NCBI GenBank assembly: GCA_024741835.1
Contig: JAENRP010000041.1
Coordinates: 146,852 to 210,851 of the forward strand
Direction: 5' to 3'
DNA from: Diplocarpon mali
Taxonomy: Eukaryota; Ascomycota; Leotiomycetes; Helotiales; Drepanopezizaceae
DNA length: 64,000 nt
The position numbers and the translations under genes were made by a program. A model generated the notes under the pieces. That model was not told where the DNA came from and searched no databases. It was given only the letters and a program-made list of their open reading frames with translations. Shown one piece after another: positions 45,418 to 55,785 of the stretch (position 1 is the stretch's first letter; each line of letters opens with the position of its first letter).

Positions 45418-46233
45418 TTATCCTTTTACAAAGAACTCTTCCTGATCCTGGGGTGGGAGCTCGATTTCGCTCTTTAAATTATCATTATAAGCACGCGTGG
45501 CCACGATGACTCGGTTGAACTCCTCTTTCCTAGTCTTATTTACCTGGGGAGTTGGGGCAACTATTGAGAAACTACTCTTGGCGGGGAGTATATCCACGTT
45601 TTTGAACGAGATATTTGCTGGGCCCGGAGAAGTAGAACCTGAGGGATGGCAAGGTGCTGGCGATATTTTGCGATTGGCATGAACAGTCTCGAGCGGAGCA
45701 GGACCTGCGGATTGTTTGCCAACATATTGCTTGAAGATCTTGGTCGTTGATCGGATAATAATTGTTGAAAATACTTAATTTACCATGATCTTATATCGAA
45801 ATTTGATCTCATGGTCGTGGCCAGGTTGCGGGTCAATTAGCTTTTACCAGGACCCCGCACGATTCTCCAGTGTCTTTAGGCTATAGGAAGTTTCGCAGAA
45901 ACCATTCAGCTTCGATGCTCGCTCAGAAGAGCCGTCCCTCTTCCTTGAAGAAAAGATGTAATTTGCGAGGTCTCACGCTCTTCAACACCTCGGCGAACAC
46001 CTTTATTTATGCCTCAATATTGTAGAGCGAAACACCAGATCGCTCGCAGAACGGATGAGTCGGCGCTTATGAGATATCAGGTGGTCATATCCGACGAACG
46101 CGTCTTTAAGCAGTCTGAAACAATCCGCTAATACCATTACGCACTTGTGTGAATTCCTGCAATCATAGGGGGTAGCAGCGGAGTTGAGGATTATAAGCTC
46201 GCCTGTAGCAGTCTTAATGAAAATGCACCCCAC
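45418..46233 (-). pseudogene. Decayed gene, unknown product
   Basis: On the minus strand an open stretch at 46003-46233 (VGCIFIKTATGELIILNSAA; starts with GTG, so it lacks its 5' end) is followed by pieces in other frames (KVFAEVLKSVRPRKLHLFFK near 45.95 kb, SIEAEWFLRNFL near 45.9 kb). Then comes a stop-free stretch 45418-45775 without any ATG (KIFKQYVGKQSAGPAPLETV and VNKTRKEEFNRVIVATRAYN). The coding style is consistent but frames are broken. Family not recognised. Confidence 0.4.
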
Positions 46234-46657
46234 GTTAGCAAACCGCGTAGGGTTACTATTTGAATCGGGATAGGATCCTGAGATATCTCGAGGAAGCTCA
46301 CAGCTTCAGGGGCGGAGTGACGATGGATTGAGCTTAGACGATCGAAATATCAGGTTTTGCAGGGGTCCGCGAAGCGAAGCCCCAGATCAGGTGAACAAGA
46401 TCTTAATGACTATAAATTGTAAGTTTGATGTAGTAGAATCCTTCTCTATCGATCCGGTGGGGATTCATGGTTTGTCGCTCAAAATATAGATCCCGTCACT
46501 CAGTGCCACGAGAAACGAAAGTAGAGGACAAGCAATGCAGAAGGATGCCCCCTATCTTGCTAATCGCCGATGTTTCATTACAACAACAAGCCTAGACTTA
46601 CGCTTCGAACTATGCATGTTCGTCGGAAAGATGTCCGGATAGGCCGCTCAATCAACC
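46234..46657. other. Intergenic at the edge of the housekeeping block
   Basis: No gene seen. It separates the decayed accessory tract from the first intact conserved gene and is probably the 3' region of that gene. Confidence 0.4.
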
Positions 46658-47473
46658 TCATCGATGAAATACCGCATTCCCAGGGAGCCATCCCTTCTCT
46701 CTAACGCAGTACCAAGTATCCGTCTCACTAGCATTTGAATCACCGCTCCCCGTATTCTGATCCAAACTCGCATAGAGACTCCACCCAAGCCCCTCCAAGC
46801 ACTCCAGCATCTTCATAAGCAACATCCGCGTACTCATTGTCTCCTCACCCGTAGCCCACCATGGGTACCCGTTAATCTTGAACTCCCACGCGCCCATACT
46901 TCGATCCTTCCAACCGAGGTCCGTCTGGAGCAGTCGCATACTAGATAACATATCCTTAAATGCTGCAATCAACTGCCCGTCTGCGCCAATCAAGCGTAGA
47001 CGGTCGCTTTTGTTGAATGAGATGGCGATCCACTCGCTGGGCGGAGGAGGCTGCTGCTGTTTCCGGAAGAACAGTGTGTCCTTGTCCATCTGCTTTTTGC
47101 TAACATCTGTACTGGCGTGCAACACCCATCCGACGGAAAATAGATAGCCCAGGATCTGCCGCATCACAACTCGTGCAGATATTGCATCAGAACCCTGCCC
47201 ATACCACGGGTTTCCGTATAATTTGAACTCGTGCGAAAGTCCGTACTTTTGTTCATTTTGGAGGCCTTTCTGGTAAGAGGAGCTGATTGCGAATCGGACA
47301 CCATCAATTTCGGATTGGGGAAAGGAAAGCAGCCGGATGCGATCGCTGCGGTGTAAGGAAAGGGAAGCGAAGGTTGTGCGGAAGAGGGTGTAAGCTGGGG
47401 CATCAGCAGGAGCTTGGGACGACGATATTAATGAACTCTTCTCATTAGAGGATTGCTTAGGATTGAGATTCAT
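46658..47473 (-). CDS. Conserved fungal protein with two tandem copies of one domain
   Basis: 271 aa, single exon, ATG at 47473 (MNLNPKQSSNEKSS). After a Ser-rich N-terminus there are two copies of a roughly 95-residue unit. Copy 1 (about 35-135): HRSDRIRLLSF, HEFKLYGNPWYGQG, ARVVMRQILGYLFSVGW, ASTDVSKKQMDKDTLFFR. Copy 2 (about 147-260): NKSDRLRLIG, WEFKINGYPWWATGE, TRMLLMKMLECLEGLGWSLY, ASLDQN, TDTWYCVRE. Proteins of this pattern are familiar to me as uncharacterised ascomycete proteins; I know no function. No signal peptide, membrane helix or catalytic motif is evident. It is the first intact gene inside the housekeeping block and its upstream region is a roomy 1.1 kb. Confidence 0.75.
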   Translation of the reverse strand: MNLNPKQSSNEKSSLISSSQAPADAPAYTLFRTTFASLSLHRSDRIRLLSFPQSEIDGVRFAISSSYQKGLQNEQKYGLSHEFKLYGNPWYGQGSDAISARVVMRQILGYLFSVGWVLHASTDVSKKQMDKDTLFFRKQQQPPPPSEWIAISFNKSDRLRLIGADGQLIAAFKDMLSSMRLLQTDLGWKDRSMGAWEFKINGYPWWATGEETMSTRMLLMKMLECLEGLGWSLYASLDQNTGSGDSNASETDTWYCVREKGWLPGNAVFHR

Positions 47474-48577
47474 GGTGAGGGTTGAATTTGACAGTTATGA
47501 ATAGAAAAATAAGGTCCTTGATTTTCAGACTGTAATGACGTCAGGCTCTGAGGCTCAAGATGATTCCTGGATGATTCTCTTAAAGCTGCTGTGTTAACTC
47601 ACTGATTCACTCACAGCACTGTCTGAGGATGAGGACAATAAATACCTGCCAGGCAACGTTGCTGGTCGTATGAAGAGATGGGGGCTGTGTCCGAAGGCTG
47701 TGCCGCAGTCCAACTGTTGTACAGCGCTTCGTCTGACCCTTTCTGTCAACCTTCAGCCTTCATGGCAGGTGAGTAAGAGCGAGTACCAACGGATGCACAA
47801 ACTATGAGTCCCTAGTAATGATTGGAAGTCAAGTAGTGCCGAGGCGTTTGCTGGCTACATAAGTCACAGTATTTATCATTCTTCGTTCGCACTTTGTTAA
47901 ACGTGAAAGACGATCGGGCGTTGATGTAGAGCTGTGGAGGCAATGGTAAGAGATACAAAGCCGCTAGATGAATGGGAAGGATGATCGAAAGGTTAAGAAG
48001 CAGCTTGATGTCAAAATAAGATGTGGACCAAGCTCAGTATTGATCTGGTTACCTTAGCAGTCACGTGTTTCCCACCACATCTTTTCTTGTGGGAACAGCG
48101 TGCACAGCTCTCTCTCGTGAACCTGCCTTGCTGCTGCTTGAAAGATCCTGCTCTCGCAATCTTGTCTGTGGCTTCTCTCTTGGGACTCCTCTTCTCATTC
48201 GGATGCCATAGGATGTAGCAAAGATTATGAGATAGACGTTGGACCTGTAATGTAAATCCGTGCTTCCAAATATTCGCCAACGCAAATCAGACTTGTCCAC
48301 GGGTCTACCCGTGGAGCCGCAGAGCAAGTACTGTTCGGCTCCGTAAAATAGGAAGATCGCTCTAGTTATCTGAAGAGGGATCATTAAGACATACAAATCT
48401 AGTGTTAGATTTCCATATTGTATGCTATGAACAAATCCGTAAACAACTGTTAGGAGAAACAGTACTACAACCCTGTAATGGTATCAACTATGATTAGTTT
48501 TGTATGTCAAATACGCCCCGCCTTCACCCCTCCCGCTCCCCTCCACTAGCCTTACCGAGATATACCTACCACTCTTC
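47474..48577. other. Intergenic 1.1 kb, promoter of the two-repeat gene
   Basis: Lies between the QRI7 stop and the start of the two-repeat gene (both minus strand). Normal composition. The frames at 48011-48396 overlap one another on both strands and show no supported coding signal. Confidence 0.4.
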
Positions 48578-49978
48578 CTAAGCACCCCCACACTCATACT
48601 CCCACCCATCAGCACCGCATATTCCCCCATCTTCGGCAGTGGGATCAATTGCCCATTTCCTGATAGCTCGTGCTTCGAGATTCGTTCTCCACCCTGTCTC
48701 GTACATCTCCATCCCAGTCCAAGCAATCATCGCTGCGTTGTCAGTACAAAATTTCGGCGGCGGGAACACTAGTCTTGTATCTCCATACCCATTGGCATCC
48801 AAGAGCACCCTGATGATAGCTTTCAGAAACTGATTGCTTGCAACCCCCCCTGACACCACAAGAGTTTTCGTCTCTCTCATCTCGGGGCGCTCGAGAGCAA
48901 AGAGAACACGAGAAGCAAGATGCTCAAATGCTACTTCCATAGTAAGCCTGGCGAAAATCCGTCGTTCTGCTTTGTTCATTTCGGGGCGTTGTTTCATTAT
49001 GCGATTCATCTGACTGCCAATGCCAGAGTATGTGAATGCGTCTGCGTATCTTATAGAGCCTTCTGGTCCGGGGGCTGCATATGGCGGGTTAATTGCGCAA
49101 TCGTAGCCATATTCCTTGGAAAATCTGGGACTGGTAAAGGACTTCGGTGGCACGTAGTTGTAATCCGGTGGAGAGTTCGGAAAAGCAAAAGATTCAAGTA
49201 GCTGACCGTACATGACATCTGCAGCCCGGTCGAGATATGATTGAGGTAGTATATCGCGGGCGCACTTATCAATCATGTCTCCAATAGCCATATCGGTCGT
49301 GTTCGCCAAAGTTTCGTGGAGGCAGAGATCTTTAGAATGTACCAGCATAGTGTGTCCTCCAGACACCAACAGAGTAAGAAAGGGAAATGGTGGATCTTCA
49401 ACTGTGGAGTCTTTAGATTCTAGGGCAGCCACAAGTCGAGGTGTTAATGCATGCGCTTGCATATGGTTGACGCCCAAGAGCGGAATCTGCCACGCGACTG
49501 CTAGTCCTTTGGCAGTATCAATGCCTGTTACCAAGCTTGCTCGCATACCAGGCCCTCTCGTTACAGTGATAAAATCCGGCTTCCTTCGAAGAGTGTTGTC
49601 GACTACCGTTGTATGGTGGATGTTGTCTGTCTTGACGTGGGCGGGCAGTTTTTGCAGAGCCTGGTTAACGAGCGTGGATAGGTTCTTTTGGTGAGACTCG
49701 TGTGCTGCAATAGGGTGTACGCCTCCATATGCGCGGTTGTCGGATGTTATCTTCTCGTGGAAGTGAAGCTTTGCAGAATGATTCTTTTGTTTTTCTAGCA
49801 GCGCAACGCTGGTATCATCGCATGAGGTCTGGATGAGAGGCGGTCAGCTTATTGTTTTACCAGTCCCAAAATTTGGGATGAGACTGACTTCGATTGCAAG
49901 AGTCAACAGGCTCCGCCGCTGGATACATTGCGACTTGAATGCGACGAGATTCTTGATACGAAGACATGATGGCCTCAT
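48578..49978 (-). CDS. QRI7: Mitochondrial tRNA N6-adenosine threonylcarbamoyltransferase
   Basis: A TsaD/Kae1/Qri7 family enzyme. It transfers the threonylcarbamoyl group to A37 of ANN-decoding tRNAs (t6A). Model: exon 1 complement 49889-49978 (30 codons), 60-nt intron 49829-49888 (GTCAGT donor, GCTGAC branch, CCAG acceptor), exon 2 complement 48578-49828; 446 aa. Splicing rebuilds the family start LTLAIETSCDDTSVALLE exactly. Further hallmarks are TVTRGPGMRASL, the metal-binding HMQAH, LLVSGGHTML, SGGVASNQFL and CTDNAAMIAWTG. The 30-residue leader (MRPSCLRIKNLVAFK, rich in Arg/Ser, no acid) looks like a mitochondrial presequence, which points to Qri7 rather than cytosolic Kae1. Length fits the mitochondrial form. 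The first ATG of exon 2 (49546) is internal and not the start. Confidence 0.93.
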
Positions 49979-50417
49979 AAGGCCGGATCTAGGTACAGGT
50001 ACAAGATTCTGTTCCGAAGCTGAGCGCCGAAGTTGGTGTATTGAAGAAAAGCCTTTAAGCTCCAGGGCTTGACAGCTTCAGCCACAGCCCGCAGGGTCAA
50101 CGCCACAGCACCATCGCCAAATATCCATGTTTATACTTCGCATCCCGCCACCAAGGCTCATCAGGTTGGCAAATAATGACAGCCAATGACGAGGTTTGAT
50201 TGTCAACTTGCCGCCTAAATCTATGTATCTCGAGGCTATCGCTGTGCGTACTAATACCGCATTAGAGCACCCGAACTTCAAACAGGCCTATGACCTTAGT
50301 AGCAAACCAAGCGCGAAGTCTGCTCATCGAACATGGGGCCCAGCGACCTCCCCAAATCTACTTCCATCCGAGTCGAGCGAAAGAGAGCCCTTTCTTCCAA
50401 ACATTCTCATTCGTGAT
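49979..50417. other. Intergenic between QRI7 and SWD3
   Basis: 440 bp between the QRI7 start and the end of the WD40 gene. It serves as promoter of QRI7 and 3' region of the next gene. No gene seen. Confidence 0.5.
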
Positions 50418-51876
50418 TCAGTCCTCGTCCATCAAATCTTGGTGTAGTTCTCCAGTAGGACTCCGTCTATCGTTCCTTGGGGTATCATTATATCCTTCAT
50501 CATCCTCCAGCAATGGAGATCCTGTATCATCCTCTCGCTCAAGCTTCAGGCCATCGATACAGCCGATTTCCTCGTCGTCCTCATTTACATCAACCCATAT
50601 CCTTACAGTTCCATCCAGTCCACCACTAACCACGGCACCATTCGATTGAGGTGATGTGTCGACCCAGCATACCACACCGTCGTGCCCATTGATCTTTTGA
50701 ATAACGTCTTTTGTTTTCACATCCCAGAAAACCAGGTTCCCGTCTTCGCTGCCAGAAACGACGAATCCCTCTGCGCGGCTAATACCAAGGGCACCCCCGA
50801 GCGAGAATTTATTGTTGACATGGCCCTGGTAAGTCTTTTTACAGGTGCCAGACACGTAGTCCCAAAGACGCACGCAGGAATCCAAAGTCCATGCAAGAAT
50901 ATAACGGCCATTTGGTGTGAAGCGAACGGTTGTTACCGGAGCGTTGTCTTCGTGTACCAGAGTTCGGAGACATTGGCCTGTCATAGTATCCCATACTCGT
51001 CTGATAGGCTGTTAGCTGCAGACATGTTTCTGAGGAAGGTACTGCATACATAAGACCGTCAGTAGAGCAGCTGCAGACTAGGGTGCCGTCTCTAACGAAG
51101 TCTACCCCCCCTACCGGATCAGAATGCGCCGGTAAGCTTTTCATTTGCCTTCTGGCTCGCAGATCCCATAGGAAGACAGCTTCATCGTAGCTACCACTGA
51201 CCAGCATGTTACCCTTTGGCGAGAACGCGAGCGAGTAGACATAATTGTGATGACCGAGAAGAGGAACGGCGAACGGCTTCCCAGTGGCCCTGTTCCACAA
51301 CCTGATTGCCTTGTCATCGGACCCCGAAGCGATGGTGTTTGAGTCTGGACTCCAAGCTATGGTCGAAATCCCGGCCAAGTGGCCTTCCATAGTCCGCATA
51401 TGTTTCCCGTTTGTCGCATCCCATACTTTGATAGTACCGTCGGCCGAACAGCTCGCAATCCAACGTCCATTCGGTGAGAATCGCACTTGCGAAACACCCT
51501 TTCGATGCCCTTTCAGAATGAATTTCGTTCGATAATTGAGCTTCAATGGTCTGTAGGCTGGCGGAGAGTGCGCATCTGGATAGGAATATGAAGAGTGATG
51601 AGTGCCAACACTGCTAGACCGACTTCGAGGTCGTTTGTGGTATGCATGGTCGAGTTCATCGGCACTCCCATCAGACGAGTGCGATCTGCGACGCTGCCCC
51701 GAATTCTTCCGCGGTTTTGGCATCGAGGATCGGTATGATTTGTGGTCTCCAAGTTCGTCTGGGGAGCTATATCTAGGGCTCGACATCTCGCTATCGTCAT
51801 ACGTTCGTTGTCTTTTGGATCGATGATCTCGCGAGGGATCCGGTGTGCTCACAGCTGAGTAGTCGTAGTTCGACAT
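50418..51876 (-). CDS. SWD3: WD40 protein, COMPASS (Set1) complex subunit Swd3/WDR5 type
   Basis: WDR5-type beta-propellers scaffold the Set1/COMPASS H3K4 methyltransferase in the nucleus. Model: exon 1 complement 51050-51876, 49-nt intron 51001-51049 (GTATGC donor, CTAAC branch, TCAG acceptor), exon 2 complement 50418-51000; 469 aa. The splice rebuilds a WD blade end ([15 protein letters not shown]). A Ser/Arg-rich disordered N-terminus of about 110 residues comes first. WD repeats follow: [93 protein letters not shown], later [20 protein letters not shown] and DGTVRIW. An acidic tail closes it. The blade spacing and CKTYTGH-like block match Swd3/WDR5. Assignment to another nuclear WD40 protein is possible but less likely. 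Confidence 0.85.
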
Positions 51877-52810
51877 TCTGAAGTTGAAGACGGAGAAATG
51901 GTAGTTGCGACTAGGCCAGGCATTTCAGGGCGACGCGACTTTTGGATAATGGGCGCTAACACACGGGCGAGCGTGCGTGCAGTGTCGATTACAGGTCGTA
52001 GATATTGAGCCGGCGTCAGAGCCTCTGTCTCTACCTGCCCCTACACGTAGAGACTTCTGATACCGTCATGCATGAGTTATAAGAAGGCTCCTGTGGCCTC
52101 TAAGAGTCTGGAAATGTCTCCTCTCTTCGAGTTCCACTCTAGCGACATCATCTTAATGATCGGAGTTGACCTCACAACTTCCGTGGCTGATTTGGTACTA
52201 AAGGAACTGTAATTCGCAGCGATTTCGAGGTTTAGGAGCGGAAGAATTGTGCTACAGACAGACTGAAATTATGAATCCTATGTACTTTATCTACGCACTA
52301 GCTAGCCTCCCTACAGGTTTTTTTATTCCATTCAACCTTACGCAATAAGTATGCAGAGAAAACGTGCGTTTTGAAATGCATTTTGGCGTTCCTGGCGTTT
52401 TGGCCAATGAACAACATCAAAATCTGAAAGTCCGAACTCTTCCCACCGTAAGTGAATCGCACCACCACGCTCAATTACAAAATCGAAAACATGTCTTAAT
52501 TCTCTTAATCCAGTAGCATCAACCTTCGACTTCAAACTACTGCAGCTCATGGCCTTCATCAAATATATTATAATTATTTAAATTCACTGACAAATCCCTT
52601 GTCCACGGGTACATCCTCGGATGTATTTCTCGACATCGACTTCACGACTATAGGCCGGTGAGACATCAAATTTATTCCCTTCAAGCATGCTTTCGATATA
52701 GCTTTCTTGCTTGCAGCCCGCTGCGCGCTTCCTCCTGTTGCCAACTCTTTCTTATCTCGCCATCTATCATCTTTATAGGTACATCTACATCACGCAACGT
52801 GGACTGCGAG
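51877..52810. promoter_or_regulatory. Divergent promoter region SWD3 / ISC1
   Basis: 934 bp between two divergent start codons. A 73-codon minus-strand frame from the ATG at 52559 (contains LRELRHVFDFVIERGGAI) has a protein-like look but no family match. I leave it as a possible small gene or relic, not annotated separately. Confidence 0.4.
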
Positions 52811-54340
52811 ATGGATTCGACAAGGCCTTCAGAGATCAATGTGATCACACTCAACTGTTGGGGATTGAAGTTTTTGGCGAAATTCCGAAATGAGCGCCTC
52901 TTAGAAATCGGGAAACGCATCGCGTCTGCAGATCCTGTGCCGCATATCGTTGGATTACAAGAATGCTGGGCCCAGGAAGATTACAAGAGCATCCGGCAGC
53001 AAACGAAGCACATCCTGCCGTTCGGAAAATTCTACCACAGTGGCATATTCGGGGGCGGGTTGGTCATATTGTCCAAATGGCCTATAGAAGAGAGCTCCAT
53101 GTTCCGCTATCCACTCAATGGCAGACCTACCGCTTTCTTCAGGGGAGATTGGTTCGTCGGTAAGGGCGTCGCATGTGCCAGAATCAGATTCGGTCCTGGG
53201 TTGAAGGACATAATGGAGGTGTTCACTACACATGTGAGTGGTAAGTAAATTATGGGAACTCAAACTCACTGGCACTAGCTTCATGCCCCTTACGAACGCG
53301 AGCCCAACGATTCCTACATCTGCCATCGAACAGCTCAAGCATGGGAAATCGCCAAGCTTATGCGAGCAGCGGCTGAGAAAGGCCACCTTGTTCTTGGGCT
53401 AGGAGACTTCAATATGATACCTCTATCCCTCGCACACCGATTGATCAGCACGCACTCCCCAGTCCACGATGTCTGGCTCACACTACATCCCGACTCTTCG
53501 ATAGGAGCTGCAATAGACGAGGTAGAAAAGGCACGCGAAAGACCAGTTCCCACTGCCGAGTTCAACACCGACGAGAATGGTGCCACATGTGACAGCGTAC
53601 TCAATACGTGGAGATGGAATAAAGGACAACAAAAGCTGTTGGGTCCTAACCGACCTCCAATTGAAATTCCTGGAGACCGGATGGACCCAAGAGCGAAGAG
53701 ACTTGACTACATATTCGCTAGCACCGGTGCCAACCCCTTCAATCCAGAGGCTGGGGAGTGGGTTGTAAAAACCGCCAAAGTCGGCTTTCAGCAACGACAC
53801 CCAGAGCTGCAATGCTCGCTTAGCGACCATTTTTCGGTCGAGGTGACTCTCGTCCACTCCAAATCCGTTGACTACAAGGACAACTCTTCGATTGAAGATG
53901 GTGATCCCACAGTCAACAGCGGCACTTTCTTGCGTTCACCCGCCAACAGCGGATATCGTAAATTTCAAGGCTCTAAGGACACAGCCCCCTTCCTTCCTCT
54001 CGAAGTCTATGACGAGATCTTGGCTATGATACACAAATATCGAGGCCGGGAGAAGAGCCAACGCCGACTACGTCTAGGGCACTTCGTCGGCTCGCTATTC
54101 GTCAGCATCGGCTGTTTAGTGGCAGTTTGGTGGAGTCCGAGAAATTTTGTCGCGTTCTTACTCATGTTCCTCAGCACTTTGGGGTTGAGCGCTGGTGTTG
54201 TTGATGGGCTGATCGGAGGCCTGTTTGTGGGGAGTGAGATCAGAGCACTGAAGGAATTTGAGTGGGAGATAAGTAATATCAGAGCTGCAGCCAATGGGGA
54301 GCCTCACACAATGGGCGAAGAGGGAATCAAAGATTGGTAA
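52811..54340 (+). CDS. ISC1: Inositol phosphosphingolipid phospholipase C (neutral sphingomyelinase family)
   Basis: Hydrolyses inositol phosphosphingolipids to ceramides at ER and mitochondrial membranes. Model: exon 1 52811-53233, 45-nt intron 53234-53278 (GTGAGT donor, ACTAG acceptor), exon 2 53279-54340; 494 aa. The splice rebuilds the family motif FTTH-LHAPYEREPNDSYICH. Start is the ATG at 52811; the longer upstream frame begins with GTG. The exonuclease-endonuclease-phosphatase fold carries NCWGL (15-19), GLQECW with catalytic Glu51, GGGLVILSKWP, GLGDFN (Asp184, Asn186), LDYIF and SDHFSVEV (His325). Two C-terminal membrane segments lie at about 409-425 and 430-458, as in yeast Isc1 and mammalian nSMase2-like enzymes. 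All catalytic residues I can place are present. Confidence 0.93.
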
Positions 54341-55785
54341 AAAAATTGTTTGGGCTAATGTGGAAATTTAGATGGATGTATTAGAGATCTGTACAAATAG
54401 GCGGAGTACCGGAGCATTTGCGATGCACTTCTATGGCTATATCATCTTAATTTGAGAATCTGCTTTTCATTTTCCACATTGAGCTTCAAGATACCATGTC
54501 GCATCATTCGTAGTTCGGAGCACGTGTCAGTTATTCTGACTATGTTCATACTCGAGGATTTCAAATAGTGCCAGGCCTAACTCTAAGCTCTTGCACAGGT
54601 AATCTCTGGCTGACATCCTGTCTCTTTTTCATAAATATACACAAAAAGACTTTATCTCACCGGGGCTGTAAGTACTGTTCAGTATGCCATCTATTGTTTG
54701 TAAGCACCGTCCATACGGTGTTGCGCTGACTTTCTCGGGAGCCTACTTCGGGCTTTTTTTTTTTTCCACACATCTCAAAGTGTCTCAGAGTGAAAACTAG
54801 TGAAAAAACATAAGATCTGGAGTGGGGAGACATAAGAAGATTGACAATAGTCAGTGAGGACAAGAGGAGCAGTTCAGGGTTTAAGAGACTGTATGTTGAA
54901 CCCAAATGGTGCCCACCTAATGCAGATGTAGTCTCTTGACTATACAGGCGAAAGGGCATTTCAATAGAATGCACCAAAAGACACTTGCAAGCCAGCTTGA
55001 GATACATTTTACTGTATGTTTCCATGGCACTTGTGGTTGTAGATGATGAGTCTGAAGATTATGAGATGAACGGTGTGAGTAGCTGTCCCAAAAGCTGGCT
55101 CGGGGCTGTGGCGGATTTTGGGTTTGGGAAGCGAGGGAGATTCCAGCAACTCGCTGCCTATTGCATATTCGTCTGAGATAGGATTATCCAGGCGCTTTTT
55201 GGAAGCTCCTTCCATACATAATAGCTTGGTATTCATAGAAAGTTCAAGAAAAAATAGTATGGATGTTGACTGCTGAGAATCAGAAGTTAAAGTGAATGAG
55301 GATACAGTGGGTAAAAGCGGGTTCGAGTTGGTGGCCTCCATCATCACCTATTCATCGGACAGATTGCTGCCTGGATTGTTTGAGCGAGCCTCATCCAGCG
55401 AGTCTCTACTTTGAGGTGAAGTGATGTTGAGCTGTCTTCGATTTAGTAAGGTAGATGCAGCTCTACGCGCACCTGAATCCCGTCTTCTCGTGCATTAGCG
55501 CATTAAGGGTGGTTTAAGCGAGGCAGGGGCCATATTTTGATGTAAATGGTCAACCTCATTTCACTCTTGTATATATAACCCAGTCAACAGCAATGAGACA
55601 TGCAAATTCGACAGCACAATTCAACTCTAGCGCGGATTTCAGTTAGTTTCCATTGAGACCTAGAGTGATTGCGTATCTTGACTGAGATTCATACTGCACA
55701 CAACATGGTTGCCTCCGGTTGCCAGCAGCCACCCGCTTTTGCATAGACATCCGTCGCGGCGAAGTTGTCGGGGGAATTAAGAACG
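54341..55785. other. Intergenic 1.4 kb between ISC1 and the SNF2 gene
   Basis: 3' region of ISC1 and promoter of the SNF2 gene. Two minus-strand frames (54657-55025, 122 codons, and one from the ATG at 55344) have no domain or coding bias I can support. A run of 12 T (near 54756-54767) lies within. A TATATAA box-like sequence is at about 55572. Confidence 0.4.

Noticed and set aside
48484..48726. Minus-strand 80-codon ORF overlapping the QRI7 C-terminus
   Set aside because: Different frame from QRI7, which has a good family-type end at 48578.
52338..52559. 73-codon minus-strand ORF in the SWD3/ISC1 divergent promoter
   Set aside because: Protein-like composition but no family match and the position is a promoter; not enough to call a gene.
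54657..55347. Two overlapping minus-strand ORFs (122 and about 111 codons) between ISC1 and the SNF2 gene
   Set aside because: No domain, no coding bias I can see, low-complexity T run inside, and no clean splice joining them. More likely promoter and 3' sequence.
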